From Symmetrospora coprosmae (lineage: Eukaryota; Basidiomycota; Cystobasidiomycetes; Symmetrosporaceae), in NCBI GenBank assembly GCA_008802785.1, contig VUYT01000015.1, forward strand, positions 372,001-436,000: a DNA stretch of 64,000 bases, written 5' to 3'. Of the stretch, positions 34,093 through 46,028 are shown piece after piece. The stretch's first letter is position 1, and every line of letters starts with the position of its first letter. Both the position numbers and the translations under genes were made by a program. The notes beneath the pieces are model-generated. The model had not been told where the DNA came from. It saw nothing but the letters and a program-made list of their open reading frames with translations, and made no database searches.

Positions 34093-35467
34093 CTATTCTA
34101 TGGCTACATCTTTGATACTCTCCTCGGGAGTTGCTTTCGGATATCCGCATGCCTCCAGCGCTTTCAGGACGCCACCAACCTCGACCAACCTCTTTGCGTC
34201 CGCAGACGACTTGACCAGGACCGTACCCTGCGGATAGACCACACGAAGTCTAGTTCAGCTGCTGAAAGCTCGGATGTAGAGCTACAGGAGTACGCACCGT
34301 ATACGCCAGAGAGTTGCAGCCGATAATGGTCGGGTCCGTCGCGACCGTAAGATCCTCGCCCTGTGCGGCCTGATCAGGCAGCTGGAAGGTAGCCTGACTT
34401 CTCGGGATGATGTGCATATGCCGCCGGGTCATAAGCAGGTTATACGACATCCCTTGGCCGAGCCGCGTCTTCTCCGGACTCGACTTGAGATCCGGCAGCG
34501 CCCTCAGGTTATCAATCATGGCGTCCAGGAGGGACAGATACACCTGGGCAAGATGCTGCATAGCATCCATAGGGTCGACATCACCCCGTTCCGGTATGTC
34601 GATACGGCGGATGTGGTGGGCGTACGGCAGCTGCGGGAGGGAGAATGGCTTGTTCGCATCGCTCTCGGAGAGCTGGTGAGCCGCAGCCGCCTTTTCTGTC
34701 GGGAAGTAACCGAGAGAGCCTTCGCCGCCCTCCATCGGAGCCATCTGTAGGTGCTTGTGCTGCTGGCTGGCTCCTGAGTCCTCTCCGCAATTGTAAAAGA
34801 CGAGCAAGTCGCCGCCCGGGCTGTCCCGTTTCGGGCGGTCGGCGTTGGCAAAGGCTTGAAGGATCTGGTACGATGCCAACAGCTGCGGTGGTGTCAATGG
34901 GGCATGCTGTGGCTCGTAGTGCTTGGTGACGAGAAGGAAGTGCAGAGGGACAACCGCGAACTTGTTCTGTGGGAGTGCGATTGAGGCGTGTTAGGCTGTG
35001 AGTGGGCAAGCAGCAGAGTGACGCATACTCACCAACAGCAAGCCATACCGCTCTCCAAGCCCACCATCGAACTCGTCAATCAGGAGCGAGTCCCAGTTCT
35101 CAGCAGCGAGGACATCCTTCTTCTTCTTTGCCTCTTCCCGCTTTACAAGCTCGTCGTCCACCTCATCGTTCTTCTTTCCGAGCTGGCTGGGCGATGGGCC
35201 AGGCTTCTTGGAGAGGGACTCGCACAGGCGTATCTCTGTCTGGGAGTGCGTGCGGAGAAAGGCACGGATGGAGGTGTCAGCAGGAAGGGTAGAGCGACAC
35301 ACCGGCTGGTGTACCTGAATGATCCGGCGACGCACGCGCAGGTCGTTCTGCTCTCGCGTCACCTCGGACGGGTAGTAGAGGACTGTCTGAGCTTCAAGAC
35401 AGCGCTCGTACGTCGCCTGTACCTTGCTAGGCAGGGCCCTCAGCTTCTCCGCAACAGCAGCTGCCAT
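34093..35467 (-). CDS. APA2: Diadenosine tetraphosphate phosphorylase (ATP adenylyltransferase) Apa2-like
   Basis: Three exons (35467-35033, 34966-34298, 34227-34093), all phase 0, encode 412 residues. Apa1/Apa2 enzymes phosphorolyse Ap4A to ATP plus ADP. The family is largely fungal. The N-terminal half carries the usual insert (KKNDEVDDELVKREEAKKKK), then NKFAVVPLHFLLVTKHYEPQ, then the HIT-superfamily site SGASQQHKHLQMAPM with its histidines. RLGQGMSYNLLMTRRHMHII and the end NSLAYTGTVLVKSSADAKRL also match. The active site is intact. It lies upstream of the TXNDC17-like gene on the same strand and divergent to the desaturase gene. Confidence 0.87.
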
Positions 35468-36239
35468 TGTCTGCTCGAAAGTCGGGTCGAGGGCGAGTGT
35501 GCTCCCGGCAGCGTAGGACCGGAAAGGGGCGGGTCCGTGTGTCTTGCTCAGCAGAGTATACGTCGCGTCGTTGCTGCTCCTGCTTGCTGCTTCGTGCTGC
35601 TGCTACTCCTCTCTTGCTGCTGCAAAGTCTCCGGGCTCGGGGGGTCGGTGCGTCTGTCTGTGCACGCTCGATGGGCGGCAAGGGCGCGGTGCGGCGGTCT
35701 CTCTCTCTTTCTGTTGAGAAGCGATGGTGGCAAAAGTGGTGCCTGGGCCCGCGAGAAAGGAAGCGAGGTCGACGCGTCCGGGACGAGCAGCTCGAGAGGC
35801 GAGCACCACCGAAGCAGGGCATACAGCCAAAGACCATGCAGTCATAGATGCATCCAGGATACATGTATGGCAGAGGTTCCCCTTGTCCAGCTTGCTTCCA
35901 CGGTGTTCTTTGAGCCAGCTGGCAGCGCAGCCGCTTGCAGCCAAGCTCGCGGGATTCAGCCGGAACGGCCCGGACTCGTCTCATCTGCCCTGTCTGTCTC
36001 TGCGCGCGCGCGGCCAGCAGGAGCAGCAGCAGGAGCAGGGCAACGACCACGATAAATTCTCAGAAAGGGCTGCCCGACACCCTCTGCTCCCGCCATATCA
36101 TCCAATCCGACCTGCTAGCAAATACAGCAACTTATTCCTTCACACCACGCACATATCGAGCACAGGTCGTTGATCTCCATCCACCCGAATCCATCCAATC
36201 CGGTCTTATCTGTTCGTGTTCCCCCTCTCCACCCACACG
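35468..36239. other. Divergent intergenic region APA2/desaturase
   Basis: About 770 bp. Several CTGCTGCTGC and CT-rich runs, and a pyrimidine tract just before the desaturase ATG that probably marks its 5' leader. No gene supported. Confidence 0.4.
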
Positions 36240-38012
36240 ATGGCCGCCGCAGCGACCCTTTCAGCAGCCCCTGCTGGCCTCAGACACCGCAGCGCGGTCC
36301 CCGTAAAGTCCACCCTCCCTGCAAACGACAGCGACAATGCAAGCAACAGCGGGAGCGACTCGGATGAGTCGTCCAGCGACCCCATGTCGACTTTTACCCC
36401 TCCCTCCTTCACCGTCAAGGACCTCCTCGGTGAGTCACTCGGCGCGTGCAAAGCTCGCAAGACACGTTGCATGGCGAGCTGCACGGGTTCGCACCCAGCA
36501 GCCGTGGTCGAGCACTCGGATGCACAACAGCGCCACAGCGTGCTAACTCTTGCTGCTCTCTCTCCCGTCTTTGCTTTGCCCTGAACCTCAGGCGCCATCC
36601 CCAAGCACTGCTACGAACGTTCTGCCCTTCGGTCAAGCACCTACCTCATTGGCGACCTGGCCATGCTCGCCGCTTTTGCCTACGCTGCCACCTTCATCGA
36701 TGGCAACCTCGGCAAGAACGGCGCGGTCGTGAACGGTCTGCTCGGCTCGGTCGCCCGTGTCCTCGCATGGTCGCTCTACATCTTCTGCGCCGGCTCCGTC
36801 GGAACCGGTGTCTGGATCATTGCGCACGAGTGTGAGTCGAGGCACGCGAGTCACACCTCAATGCTTCTACTGACGCCATTGACGCTATCTCTGCCCTGTT
36901 TCTCAGGCGGTCACCAGGCATTCTCGACCAGCAAGACCATCAACAACACTGTTGGATGGGTCTGCCACTCTGCTCTCCTCGTCCCTTACCACAGCTGGAG
37001 GATTAGCGTGAGCATGCGCGTAATCTCTTCTATGATGCACAACATCTGACATCGAACATACTCCTACAGCACGCTCGTCACCACGCTTCCACCGGCTCTA
37101 TGGAGCGCGATGAGGTCTTCATTCCCAAGACCCGCTCGCAGGTCGGCCTCGCACCTGCCGACGTGATCGCCGAGCAGCAGCAGCAGGTCAAGAAGGAGCA
37201 GACTACATTCGAGAAGGTCGACGACCTCCTCGAGGATGCTCCCCTCTGGAACCTGTTCAACGTTCTCGTGCAGCAGCTCTTCGGCTGGCCCGCATATCTC
37301 ATCCGCAACGCTTCTGGCCAGAAGTACGGCAAGCACACTGACCGTGAGTCAGCCCGGCTCGGCCCGCCTGCAAATCGTCTTCAAACGCTAATTCCTCCTA
37401 CCCTACCCTCCAGACTTCAACCCAGAGTCGCCCATTTTCGACAAGCGCCACTTTAGCCAGATCATCGCCTCCGACATCGGTCTTCTTATCACTGGCGCCG
37501 CCCTCACCGTTTTCGGCATGGAGCACGGCTTCGGCGCTGTCCTCCGATACTACCTCCTTCCTTACCTCGTCGTCAACCACCACCTCGTCATGATTACCTT
37601 CCTCCAGCACACGGACCCAATGCTCCCTCACTACCGCGAGGGCGAGTGGAACTTCCAGCGAGGCGCGCTCTGCACGATTGACCGCAACCTCGGCGGTGCC
37701 ATCGGTGCCTACGTCTTCCACGGCATCTGCGAGACGCACGTTGCCCACCACATCTGCAGCCGGATCCCGCACTACCACGCGTGGGAGGCGACCGAGGCGC
37801 TCAAGGCCGTCCTTGGCGAGCACTACATGAAGTCGGACGACAACATGTACACGTCGCTCGTCAGCAACTACCGCCAGTGCCGCTTCGTCGAGGACAACGA
37901 CTCGTGCGTCTTCTACAAGAACGCACAGGGCAAGGCCCAGAGGCGCGTCGTGTACGAGGAGGACTCTGGCGTCGATGTCCGAAGCGACCTCGAGCCCGAG
38001 ACGGACATCTAG
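36240..38012 (+). CDS. Delta-12 fatty acid desaturase (FAD2 type)
   Basis: Five exons (36240-36429, 36592-36831, 36907-37007, 37070-37343, 37414-38012) give 467 residues. It is a membrane di-iron desaturase of the ER that inserts the delta-12 double bond into oleate. The three His boxes are intact: HECGHQ near residue 142 (split by an intron), HARHH near 178, and HVAHH near 377. Between them are the SWRISHARHHASTGSMERD context, PIFDKRHFSQIIASDIG and TFLQHTDPMLPHYREGEWNF, all typical of plant/fungal FAD2. The HARHH box marks delta-12 rather than delta-9 enzymes. A delta-15 or bifunctional activity cannot be excluded from sequence. The C-terminus is long and acidic. Confidence 0.88.
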
Positions 38013-38372
38013 GCGGTTTGAGAGATTGATGGGCTGCCCCCTTATTGCCCGTGCGAATCACCTAGTCCAGCGGGACTGGCAACGGCCGGACGGGCGAGCG
38101 GGCAAGGCAAGGCAAGGGGTATGTCAGGATGGATTAGCCCAAGAAGGATGCAGCGCCACTTTCTTTCAGCGTTGTTCATTGTGCGCACGCAATAGATGCT
38201 AGACTTCCATTGAACTGCATCACCTTATCGCATCGGTCTCTGCTCGTCCCGCTCTGAGAATGCTAGAATCGTCCTCCTTGCTCGCGTCACGCTGCGGCCG
38301 GAGGGTGCCACTGCCGGACCTCTCCGAGCTTGCAACAGACGCTTCTTCTTGCACCTCGAACCACCACACAGC
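38013..38372. other. Intergenic region desaturase/alpha-MPP
   Basis: 360 bp between tandem genes; contains GGGCAAGGCAAGGCAAGG near 38100. No gene seen. Confidence 0.4.
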
Positions 38373-40417
38373 ATGCTGCGCCATCTGAACAAAGCACAGC
38401 GTGCAGTGAGCACTGCGGCATCAGTCCACAGCCGAGCAGCCAGCTCGTCGGCGTCGGCCTCCATAGGCTCCAGCTCGAATTCACGATTGACTCATCATCC
38501 GAGACGGAGGGATGTCTCGTCAGATGCAGGGAAGAGCGCCAGCAGCAGCAGCAGCAGTGGCGCAAGCATGAGTAGCACATCTGCGAGGACAGCCGAAGCC
38601 TCACATCACCGCTCTCTGTCCACGTCGACATCCCTGCTGAAAAACGCTGCCGTCGCTCAGCCACCACCGTCACCGAAAGCCTCGGCAAGTCCGCATATTC
38701 CTTCAGCATCCGCATCGACGGAGCTTCTGCGCGTAACAACGCTACCCAATGGCGTACGAGTAGCCACGGATGGAACTCCCGGACACTTTGTCGCGGCAGG
38801 CATCTACGTTGGCGCGGGAAGCCGGTTTGAATGGCCAGGGAACAGCGGAAGCAGCCACTTGATAGACCGACTCGCTTTCAAGGTGGGCTGCCTCTAAGAT
38901 CTTGCGTCAGCCTCAATAATCTGCTACGCTAAAAGCTGACCTGAGTCGCCCTCCAGTCCACGCAATCCCGGTCAGCAGAAGACATGACGAGCGAGATCGA
39001 GGCACTTGGCGGCCAGTTCCTGGCTTCCACTTCCCGCGAGGTCATTATGTACCAGGCGTCCTCGTACACGCATTCACTACCCTCCGTCATGTCGCTGCTC
39101 TCGGACACGGTGCTCAACCCGCGCATCACGCCCGAAGAGCTCGAGCAGCAGCGCCAGTCTTGCGCTTGGGAGCTGCAAGAGATCAACAACAAGCCGGAGA
39201 TGATCCTGCCGGAGCGGCTGTACGAGGTAGCCTTCAAGGGCAACACCCTAGGTCATCCGCTGCTGGTGCAGGAGGACCGCCTCAGTAGCATAGACGCCGA
39301 GACCATCAAGGACTTCAGGCGGACATGGTTCCGCCCAGACAGGATGGTTGTGGCAGGCGCAGGCATCCCGCACGAGCAGCTCCTCGAGCTCACTCAGCAG
39401 GCCTTCAGCAAGTTCGAGAGCAGTCTCGACAGCTCTGCATCGCAGACAACGGCTGGAGCGGCCAGGAGCAGTTCCACCTCCTCTTCCTCATCGGCTAGGA
39501 ATGTACCAACCCACCTCTTCCAGTCCACAAGTAGCAGCGCTACAAAGCCTCGTGGTGCTGCACCATACGCAACGGCTGCAGACTCCTTCCTCTCCGCGTC
39601 CAATGCACCCACTTACGAGCAGCTGGCAAATGCTACACCGCATTACACCGGCGGCCAGCTGTACGACACCTCCCGTCCCGACCTGGAGTTCTCGCACCTC
39701 TACGTCGGGTACGAGGGCCTTTCCATCCACGATCCGGACGTGTACGCGCTCGCTACGCTGCAGATGCTCCTGGGTGGCGGCTCGTCCTTCTCGGCGGGCG
39801 GACCGGGCAAGGGCATGTACTCGCGCCTCTACACTTCCCTCCTCAACCGGTACCATGATGTCGAGCACTGCTCCGCCTTCCACCACTGCTACCTCGATAC
39901 GGGCCTCTTTGCCATGTGCATCAGCGTCAACCACGGCTTTGTCAATCGCGCTCCTCTGCTCATCGCCGAGCAGCTTGATAGTCTCATGGATACGGGCGCT
40001 CGGAAGGGGCTCAACGTGGGAGAAGTAAACAGAGCGAAGAACCAGCTAAAGAGCAGTCTCGTCATGGCTCTTGAGAGTAGGATGGTCCAGGTGAGTCAAG
40101 TTGTTTGACCTAGCCTGCCTGAACGACTAGCTGATGTCATCGCTCCGGCCCGTCCGCTCCAGGTCGAAGACCTCGGTCGGCAAGTCCTTGCGCACGGCCA
40201 CAAGGTACCCATCGAGACAATGCTCGAGAAGATTGACGAGGTCACCTTGCCGGACCTGCAGCGGGTGGCAAGGCGCATCTTCCGCCCGACCCGGTCCTCC
40301 GATGCTTTACTGCCAGGCGAGCAACGGTCCGGCGAGCCCACCATCCTGGCTATTGGTCAAATAGACCGTTTAGGCGATGTCCGGGATGTGCTGAGGCGCT
40401 ACGGTCTTACACCATGA
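38373..40417 (+). CDS. MAS2: Mitochondrial processing peptidase alpha subunit
   Basis: Three exons (38373-38882, 38957-40090, 40163-40417), all phase 0, encode 632 residues. MPP removes presequences in the matrix; the alpha subunit recognises substrate. The N-terminus (MLRHLNKAQRAVSTAASVHS) is a presequence followed by a long Ser-rich spacer. The peptidase-like domain begins LRVTTLPNGVRVATDGTPGH. The zinc motif of the beta subunit is absent, replaced by SSHLIDRLAFKST, as expected for alpha. The flexible glycine-rich loop MLLGGGSSFSAGGPGKGMYS near residue 440 is the diagnostic alpha element. The Ser-rich insert near 39430-39560 is unusual but in frame. Confidence 0.9.
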
Positions 40418-40577
40418 ATGATGTGCAATGCTCCCCAAAATAGAGCGTTCTGTAGCTATCATTGTTGTCCTCGCTACTGTAGTTCTCCCATCTCACCAGG
40501 GACATGGCCCCTGATGGCACTACGGAACGCCTGATGGCCTGAATGCTATTTGATGATGGTAGCACAGGTAGTCGCGT

Positions 40578-43500
40578 CTAAATAGCTGTGCTGGCGGCAT
40601 AGCTGCTACCCTCCAGGCCGCGACACATAATCGCAAACGTCTCTGTTGCTTCTTTGAGCTTTCGCAATGAGCGGGCTCTGCGACGTAAGCCAGACAGGCA
40701 ACGTCAGCATTAGCTAGATGCTGACAAAAGACATACGAGGCTCAATGGCCCTGATAACTCACGCCATGATTGTCTTCGCGTAACGGTCCTTTTGCTCTTG
40801 TGAGACACGAGCCGAGGGGAACCCGGGCTAGATAGGCATTTGTAGCATGACATCAGCCTGGATATCATCGACGCTCACAGAGCACAGAGAAATACCGGCC
40901 GATTCCCTACCTGCACGAAGAGTTCCTTCAGCCAGACCCGTGTCTCTTCCGGCAGGCGGCGCGAGAAGGCCAGCAGCAGCTCCGCGAGATAGCCCAGGTT
41001 GCTGCGGGGTAGCCGTCCACCTACACCCGCCAACGTTGTCTGCAGCGCGAGACGGCCGTGTGCCTGCAATATGGGTCGCAGAAGCGGCGTCGTTGGGCTC
41101 TCGCTGTCCGCCGAAGCCTCATTCACGAAGGCAGTCTGACAAGGGAGACATGTCAATCAAGCGAGAAGCAACGAGAGCAAGAGATACGCACCAGGAGCTG
41201 GATGCACTTCTGCAATCCCACCCTTTCTTGCAACTCTAGTCCTCGGATAGTCACAAGTACTACCTTCTCCAGGTGGTCCGGCAAGGTAGCGAGGATCGAG
41301 ACGAAGGACGTGAGCACGGCCATAGCCCATTCCATGAAGGTCTGAACAATGTCTGGACTGCCTTCCATAGCTGTGAGGCGGATTCCGTCAGATCTATCGC
41401 GCGGACACTGTCAATTCCCCCAACGCACCTCCAGGCTGCTCCAGCCCTGGCACTACGCGGCCACAGACGCGCGCTATTGCTTGGCGCAGCACTTCTCTCT
41501 GTGTAGGGTTAAGTGCCTGCTTGCCAAGACGGAAGAGGAGCAGAGCGGCGATCGATAGCCAGACTGCCTCCGGGTCTGCCTCGATGAGATAGCTGACAAT
41601 CTCTGTAAGTGACACGGCATCAAGAGACAGCGGCGTGGCAATGTTGGTGCTTGTGCATGCCTTGAGGAAGTCGGAGAGAGCGGAGCTGACTTCCGTGTTG
41701 CCTCGGAACGAAGTTGCCAGAGCCTTGATAGCACCAAGGAGGTGCGAGCGCAGCTGCTCCACTCTTGGGTCCGCGGTGACAATGCGCGATTTAGCTGCTT
41801 CGTCCGTCGCCTCAGCGAGTCCGTCGAGGTCGAGTATCTCGTCTTCGGGATCCGATAGCGATTTCGCACATGCTGTGAGGCAAGCGAGCTGGAGCAGGCA
41901 GGTTGCTCGAGCTTCGTCCTGGTACGGAGAGCGACGTCAAGAGAGCACATTGTCTTGCACTGCGGTGGGGTTAGCTCACCTGTGACATACCGCCATTCAG
42001 CGCGCTGGCCAACTTGGAGATGGATCCTTCGGCAAGCACCACGACCGGAGATACGAGCTGGTCCGCTGGCAGAGCTTGGATCACGGCGGCAACGCTGCCA
42101 AGTACCCGTATATACTCGTCGTCCTGATTGTAAAGCATGTCAGCGCATGACATAAGTCTACTGACGCCTGCGGTAGGCTTACCGGTATGCGTCCTTCTAG
42201 GTTCTTGACCAGATCCGCAAAGGATGCCACGTGTGGCGTCAGTTCCTTCCGATTCGAATCGCAGAGCGCAGCCAACGCCAGCGCCCCGGACTGGCAGGTC
42301 GCAGGGATGGAAAGCGTAGCGACGGTCGCCTGCACAGCGGCGAGTAAATGAGTACTGTCCGCCCGAAACCAGGTCGCATAGTTCTCTGCGAAGACAAATG
42401 ATCGTCAGGAAGTTATGCAATGCTCTCGCGTGGAGCGGACTTGCCGATTAGTCTGAGGACTGTATTCTTGACGCGATCGCTGCCTGGCCCAACCGTGCCA
42501 AGGAAAGCCGCGAAGATTGGCCCGCCGATAAGTAATGGGAGGAAGGTATCCTCGTCGTCTGGTACGGCCTCGTTGATCGCCGTCACGCAGTAGAGGACAG
42601 CTTCCAGTGTCTCCAGCCTGTTCTGGCGCCCTTCCGCGATCTCTTTCAACTGCGCATTGGCGAGCTGCACCAGATCTCCAAGCATCTTGTTCCGAAGCAC
42701 GTAGAAGGCATTGATGAGACAGTCGCCAACGTCCGAGCGGTACCGGCTGAAGCCTTGTTTGATGTCTGGGAATGGCGGCGGAGGACGTAATTTTAGAGCC
42801 CGCCTGTGCGATAAGCGCGTATGCCGACGAAGGCCTGTCCTGCTCACCTTTCGGCCACGTCCGATACTCGTCGTCTGGAGGGTAAGTAACTTTGACGATG
42901 AGGCCAGTCACAAGAGCCTCGAAGACCTCCCTGACCGTCGCCCATCTCGGATCGCCGAACCCGCTCTCCGTGGCGACGATGCCGTTGTCCGAGATCTCTT
43001 CCTGTAGGTAGGCCCAGATCGGCAGACCCAGGTCGCTGACCTGCTCGTCTGAACCGAAACAACCAGGAAAGCATGTAATAAGCAGGAGCCTTCGAAGCAG
43101 GGTGATTGAACGAGGGGTATTGAGCGTGTCGATAATGTGCGTGTATGAGTGCTCGAAGACGGCGATGAGAAGCTTGAAGAGTGCCAGGTGGAGTTCGCCG
43201 ACGTCACCTTCTGTAGAGGTCGTGCACCATTGCAGAAGGCGTCCGGATCAGCTCTCGTCAAGCCATCCGGATTGAGAAGCCGGACCAACCGCTTTGCGCC
43301 TGCGAGAAGAGATGACCAACTCCCTCCGAGGCACAGAAGTCGAGGAGGGGCGAGGCACGCGTCTGAGTAACGAATTGCATGTCCAGTAGGATGTCCTCCA
43401 CGCAGGAGCAGGCGTTCACGCAGGTAGCATCATTCGGTAGAAGGTTGAGAACGAGAGGGTATAAGTCGGTGAGAAGGCTGGATGCCGCAAGCGATGGGTG

Positions 43501-44524
43501 AGCTTCCTGGCACGCATTGCGCGCATGATATCGACATCGGGACGTGCACTCACTCTCGGTTGAGGTCTCGCTTGGCTATCCAGCCTTGTAAGCAGCGCAA
43601 AGCGGCGTTGATCTCAACTGCATCCGCAGACGGAGAGGACAGAGACTCCTGTATGCTTCGAGCCACGCTCTGAGCAGCATCCGAGATTACTTGGTCATAT
43701 TGCACCCTGGCAAACGCCTTCCGTTAGCTGTGCGCAGCAGATGGCAGAATCCGAAGGTGACCGAAGGCGTCCAGCCAGGACAGCTCACCTCCGACTTCCG
43801 ACCAGATCCGCTCTCCCAATCTCTTCTATGGCTGTGACTAGGAACTCGTATACCCCTGTCCCTGAGCAGCCTGACCCAGAGAGGCGCATGATTGTCTCGA
43901 TCAGCCAACTCGGCCAATTCGCAGGCGCCAATCTGAATGATAGCGTGGTGACCTGCAGGATACACACAGTGCAGATGTAGTCGTCAGCTGGGCTGTCCAC
44001 ACCTCGGGCGTCTGTCGAACCCACCGCCACCGTGAGCTTCCGGAGCACAATCCGTTCGCCTGGTCTCGACGATGCTTGCATGGACGAAGGGTAGGCAGCA
44101 GCAGCGCTTTCGGCCAGCCATCCGAGAAGAGCATCCTTGAGGCCTGCGTGGTGTTCTCCTGGCAAGGTAGCCCAGTCCCGCGAGAGCTTGACGGCCAGGG
44201 TATGTGCTCCGAAGAAGCGCAGGTTGACGTCGGCATCCGGGATGGTCAGGAGCTCTCCGCCGAGGGACCAGGCTTCTGGAGACTGCTGAGCTGTGAACAG
44301 AGCCTGTTGCAGCTCTTTCTGCTCCTGAAGCTGTTGCAGCGGGGGGTCTATTCAGCCTGATTGAAGGCACACGCGTCTTTCCGTCATGTTTGGCGAGGAT
44401 GAACCCCGCGCGCGTCAGGCACACTTGTGACACGCACACTGGGAGGAACCGACGAGGCGGATGTGCCGTGCAGACGCTGTACTATGTGCACTACAGCCGA
44501 CGTCGACGTAGCTGTGCCAGACAT
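40578..44524 (-). CDS. Importin-beta family karyopherin, importin-13/Kap122-like
   Basis: A multi-exon gene (ten or more exons) whose fragments line up end to end on this strand. The start MSGTATSTSAVVHIVQRLHG and, after an intron, LQQLQEQKELQQALFTAQQS, AWSLGGELL and RFFGAHTLAVKLSRDWATLP form the importin-beta N-terminal repeat. HEAT-type helical units follow throughout, e.g. RYRSDVGDCLINAFYVLRNKML and AVLYCVTAINEAVPDDEDTF. Near the end, GVGGRLPRSNLGYLAELLLAFS and RSLRKLKEATETFAIMCRGL resemble importin-13. The family carries cargo through nuclear pores with Ran. A transportin-3/Mtr10-type receptor is the main alternative. The last small exon (40677-40578) is the least certain; the chain could stop one exon earlier. 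Confidence 0.75.
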
Positions 44525-44925
44525 GCTGCTGCTGCTGTCGGGAGCGAAGCGCTCTCTGATGCAGCGGGCTCCCGAGTCGATCGGATCAGACAGGCGAGCC
44601 AGCGCTGCAGGACAGGATGTCTGCACAGGAGACGACCGGAATGTGGGACAGAACAGCGAGAGGTTAGGATGTAATGTGTGCGTCTAGATTAGGGATATAT
44701 GTGGCTACTGTCATCGCTGCTGCATGCTGTTGCTCCTATAAAGCTGCTGGGTCAGGGCAAGTGGCCCAGCCTCGCCCAATCCCGCTCGTGGCCTTTCTCC
44801 TCGGCCGACTGCTAGGCTGATCCGACGCCTTTCACCCAGCGCTTGGAATCGCACTCATCGACCGCATTTGGAGCTTGTTTGCACACAGACACACATACCA
44901 CGTACACTCTAGGTACACCGCAGAC
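44525..44925. promoter_or_regulatory. Divergent promoter region karyopherin/QCR6
   Basis: 400 bp between two divergent starts. TATAAA at 44737-44742 lies about 185 bp upstream of the QCR6 ATG, so it is a candidate TATA box if the leader is long. No other site identified. Confidence 0.35.
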
Positions 44926-45786
44926 ATGTCTCTCACCTCGAACGACGATGCCGCATCGAGCGCCCTGTACTCGTTCAGCAGCTTCCTGACCTCGCTCCTC
45001 CCGAGCGCAAGGGCCGACGAGGCCGCACCTGCGCCCTCGGACGACAGCGAGGAGGACAAGAGCGCTGACAGCAGCAGCAAGGAGAACAAGGAGGACAGCG
45101 ACGACAAGGCAACAGAGGCCGGCGGCGATGATGCAGAGGAGGGAGAGGGAGCCGGCGAGGAGGGTGAAGAGGAGGAGGAGGAAGAGGAGGAGGAGCCAGA
45201 GGATGTGCGTACAGGAAGACCCATCGACGTGACAGCTGCACCTGCTGGTTGCGTCGCGAGTGTCTGGCTGACTGTTGCCTGTGTCCCTTCTCCGGTCTTT
45301 GCGGCTGTCCTCAATCGCAGGAGTACCCAGCCATCCGAGAGCGTGAGTGGCACACTCCCGCAGCATCTCGCGGATGATGCTGGCTGCGTCAAAGACTGCG
45401 CGACTAATGCCTACTGCACTTGCTTTCCCGTTCCCGCAGAGTGCGCCGAGTCCAAGGAGTGCATCAACCTCAAGCACCACTTTGAGCACTGCTCGGAAAA
45501 GGTCAACGCCGGCAAGGGCCACAAGGGCGAGGACTGTGTTGAGGAGCTCTGTGAGTGTGCACGCAATGGCAGATGTCAAGAACAGCAAACCTAGGCATCC
45601 AGCTGACAAGCCCGTCGTTCTTGCAGTCCACCTCATGCACTGCGTCGACACCTGCGTAAGTCCTCCCCGAGCCAGTGCTGTCTTGCTAGTCCTCCATTTG
45701 CATCAAGCTGATTGACGTTCTGTGCCTCACTGCATGCCTTATGCCCCTTCTAGTCGGCACCAAAGATCTTTGCGCGTCTGCGCTAG
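44926..45786 (+). CDS. QCR6: Cytochrome bc1 complex subunit 6 (hinge protein)
   Basis: Five exons (44926-45204, 45321-45342, 45440-45550, 45627-45655, 45754-45786) give 157 residues. Qcr6 is the acidic intermembrane-space subunit of complex III that assists cytochrome c docking. After a short leader comes an extreme acidic tract (GAGEEGEEEEEEEEEEPED). The folded part has the four disulfide cysteines: QCAESKECINLKHHFEHCSE and EDCVEELFHLMHCVDTC. The end is SAPKIFARLR, as in other Qcr6 proteins. Exon 2 is 22 bases and exon 4 is 29 bases. Both are required to keep frame and to rebuild the conserved Cys region, so the model is strong. Confidence 0.9.
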
Positions 45787-46028
45787 GTGTGCCCGTCGCC
45801 CTAGCAGAGGAGGAAGATACCCTCGTCCGTGCCCCTTGCGGGCGGACACGGGAACGCAGGAGAGCATGGAAGTTCTCTACGCATACGAGATGGTCAATAC
45901 AGTTGCCTGCATGCTGCCACTGCGTTGATCCACGTTGCGAGACCTCTCCTAGTTTCCGCTGCTTTTGCCTCGACCACACCCGTTATCAGAAGTCTTGTCA
46001 TCGATCATTGCGACGGCCGGGGCAGTGA

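Noticed and set aside
45180-45204. Acidic run in QCR6 as an assembly artefact
   Set aside because: Long acidic tracts at this place are a standard feature of hinge proteins, and the frame continues into the conserved Cys region.
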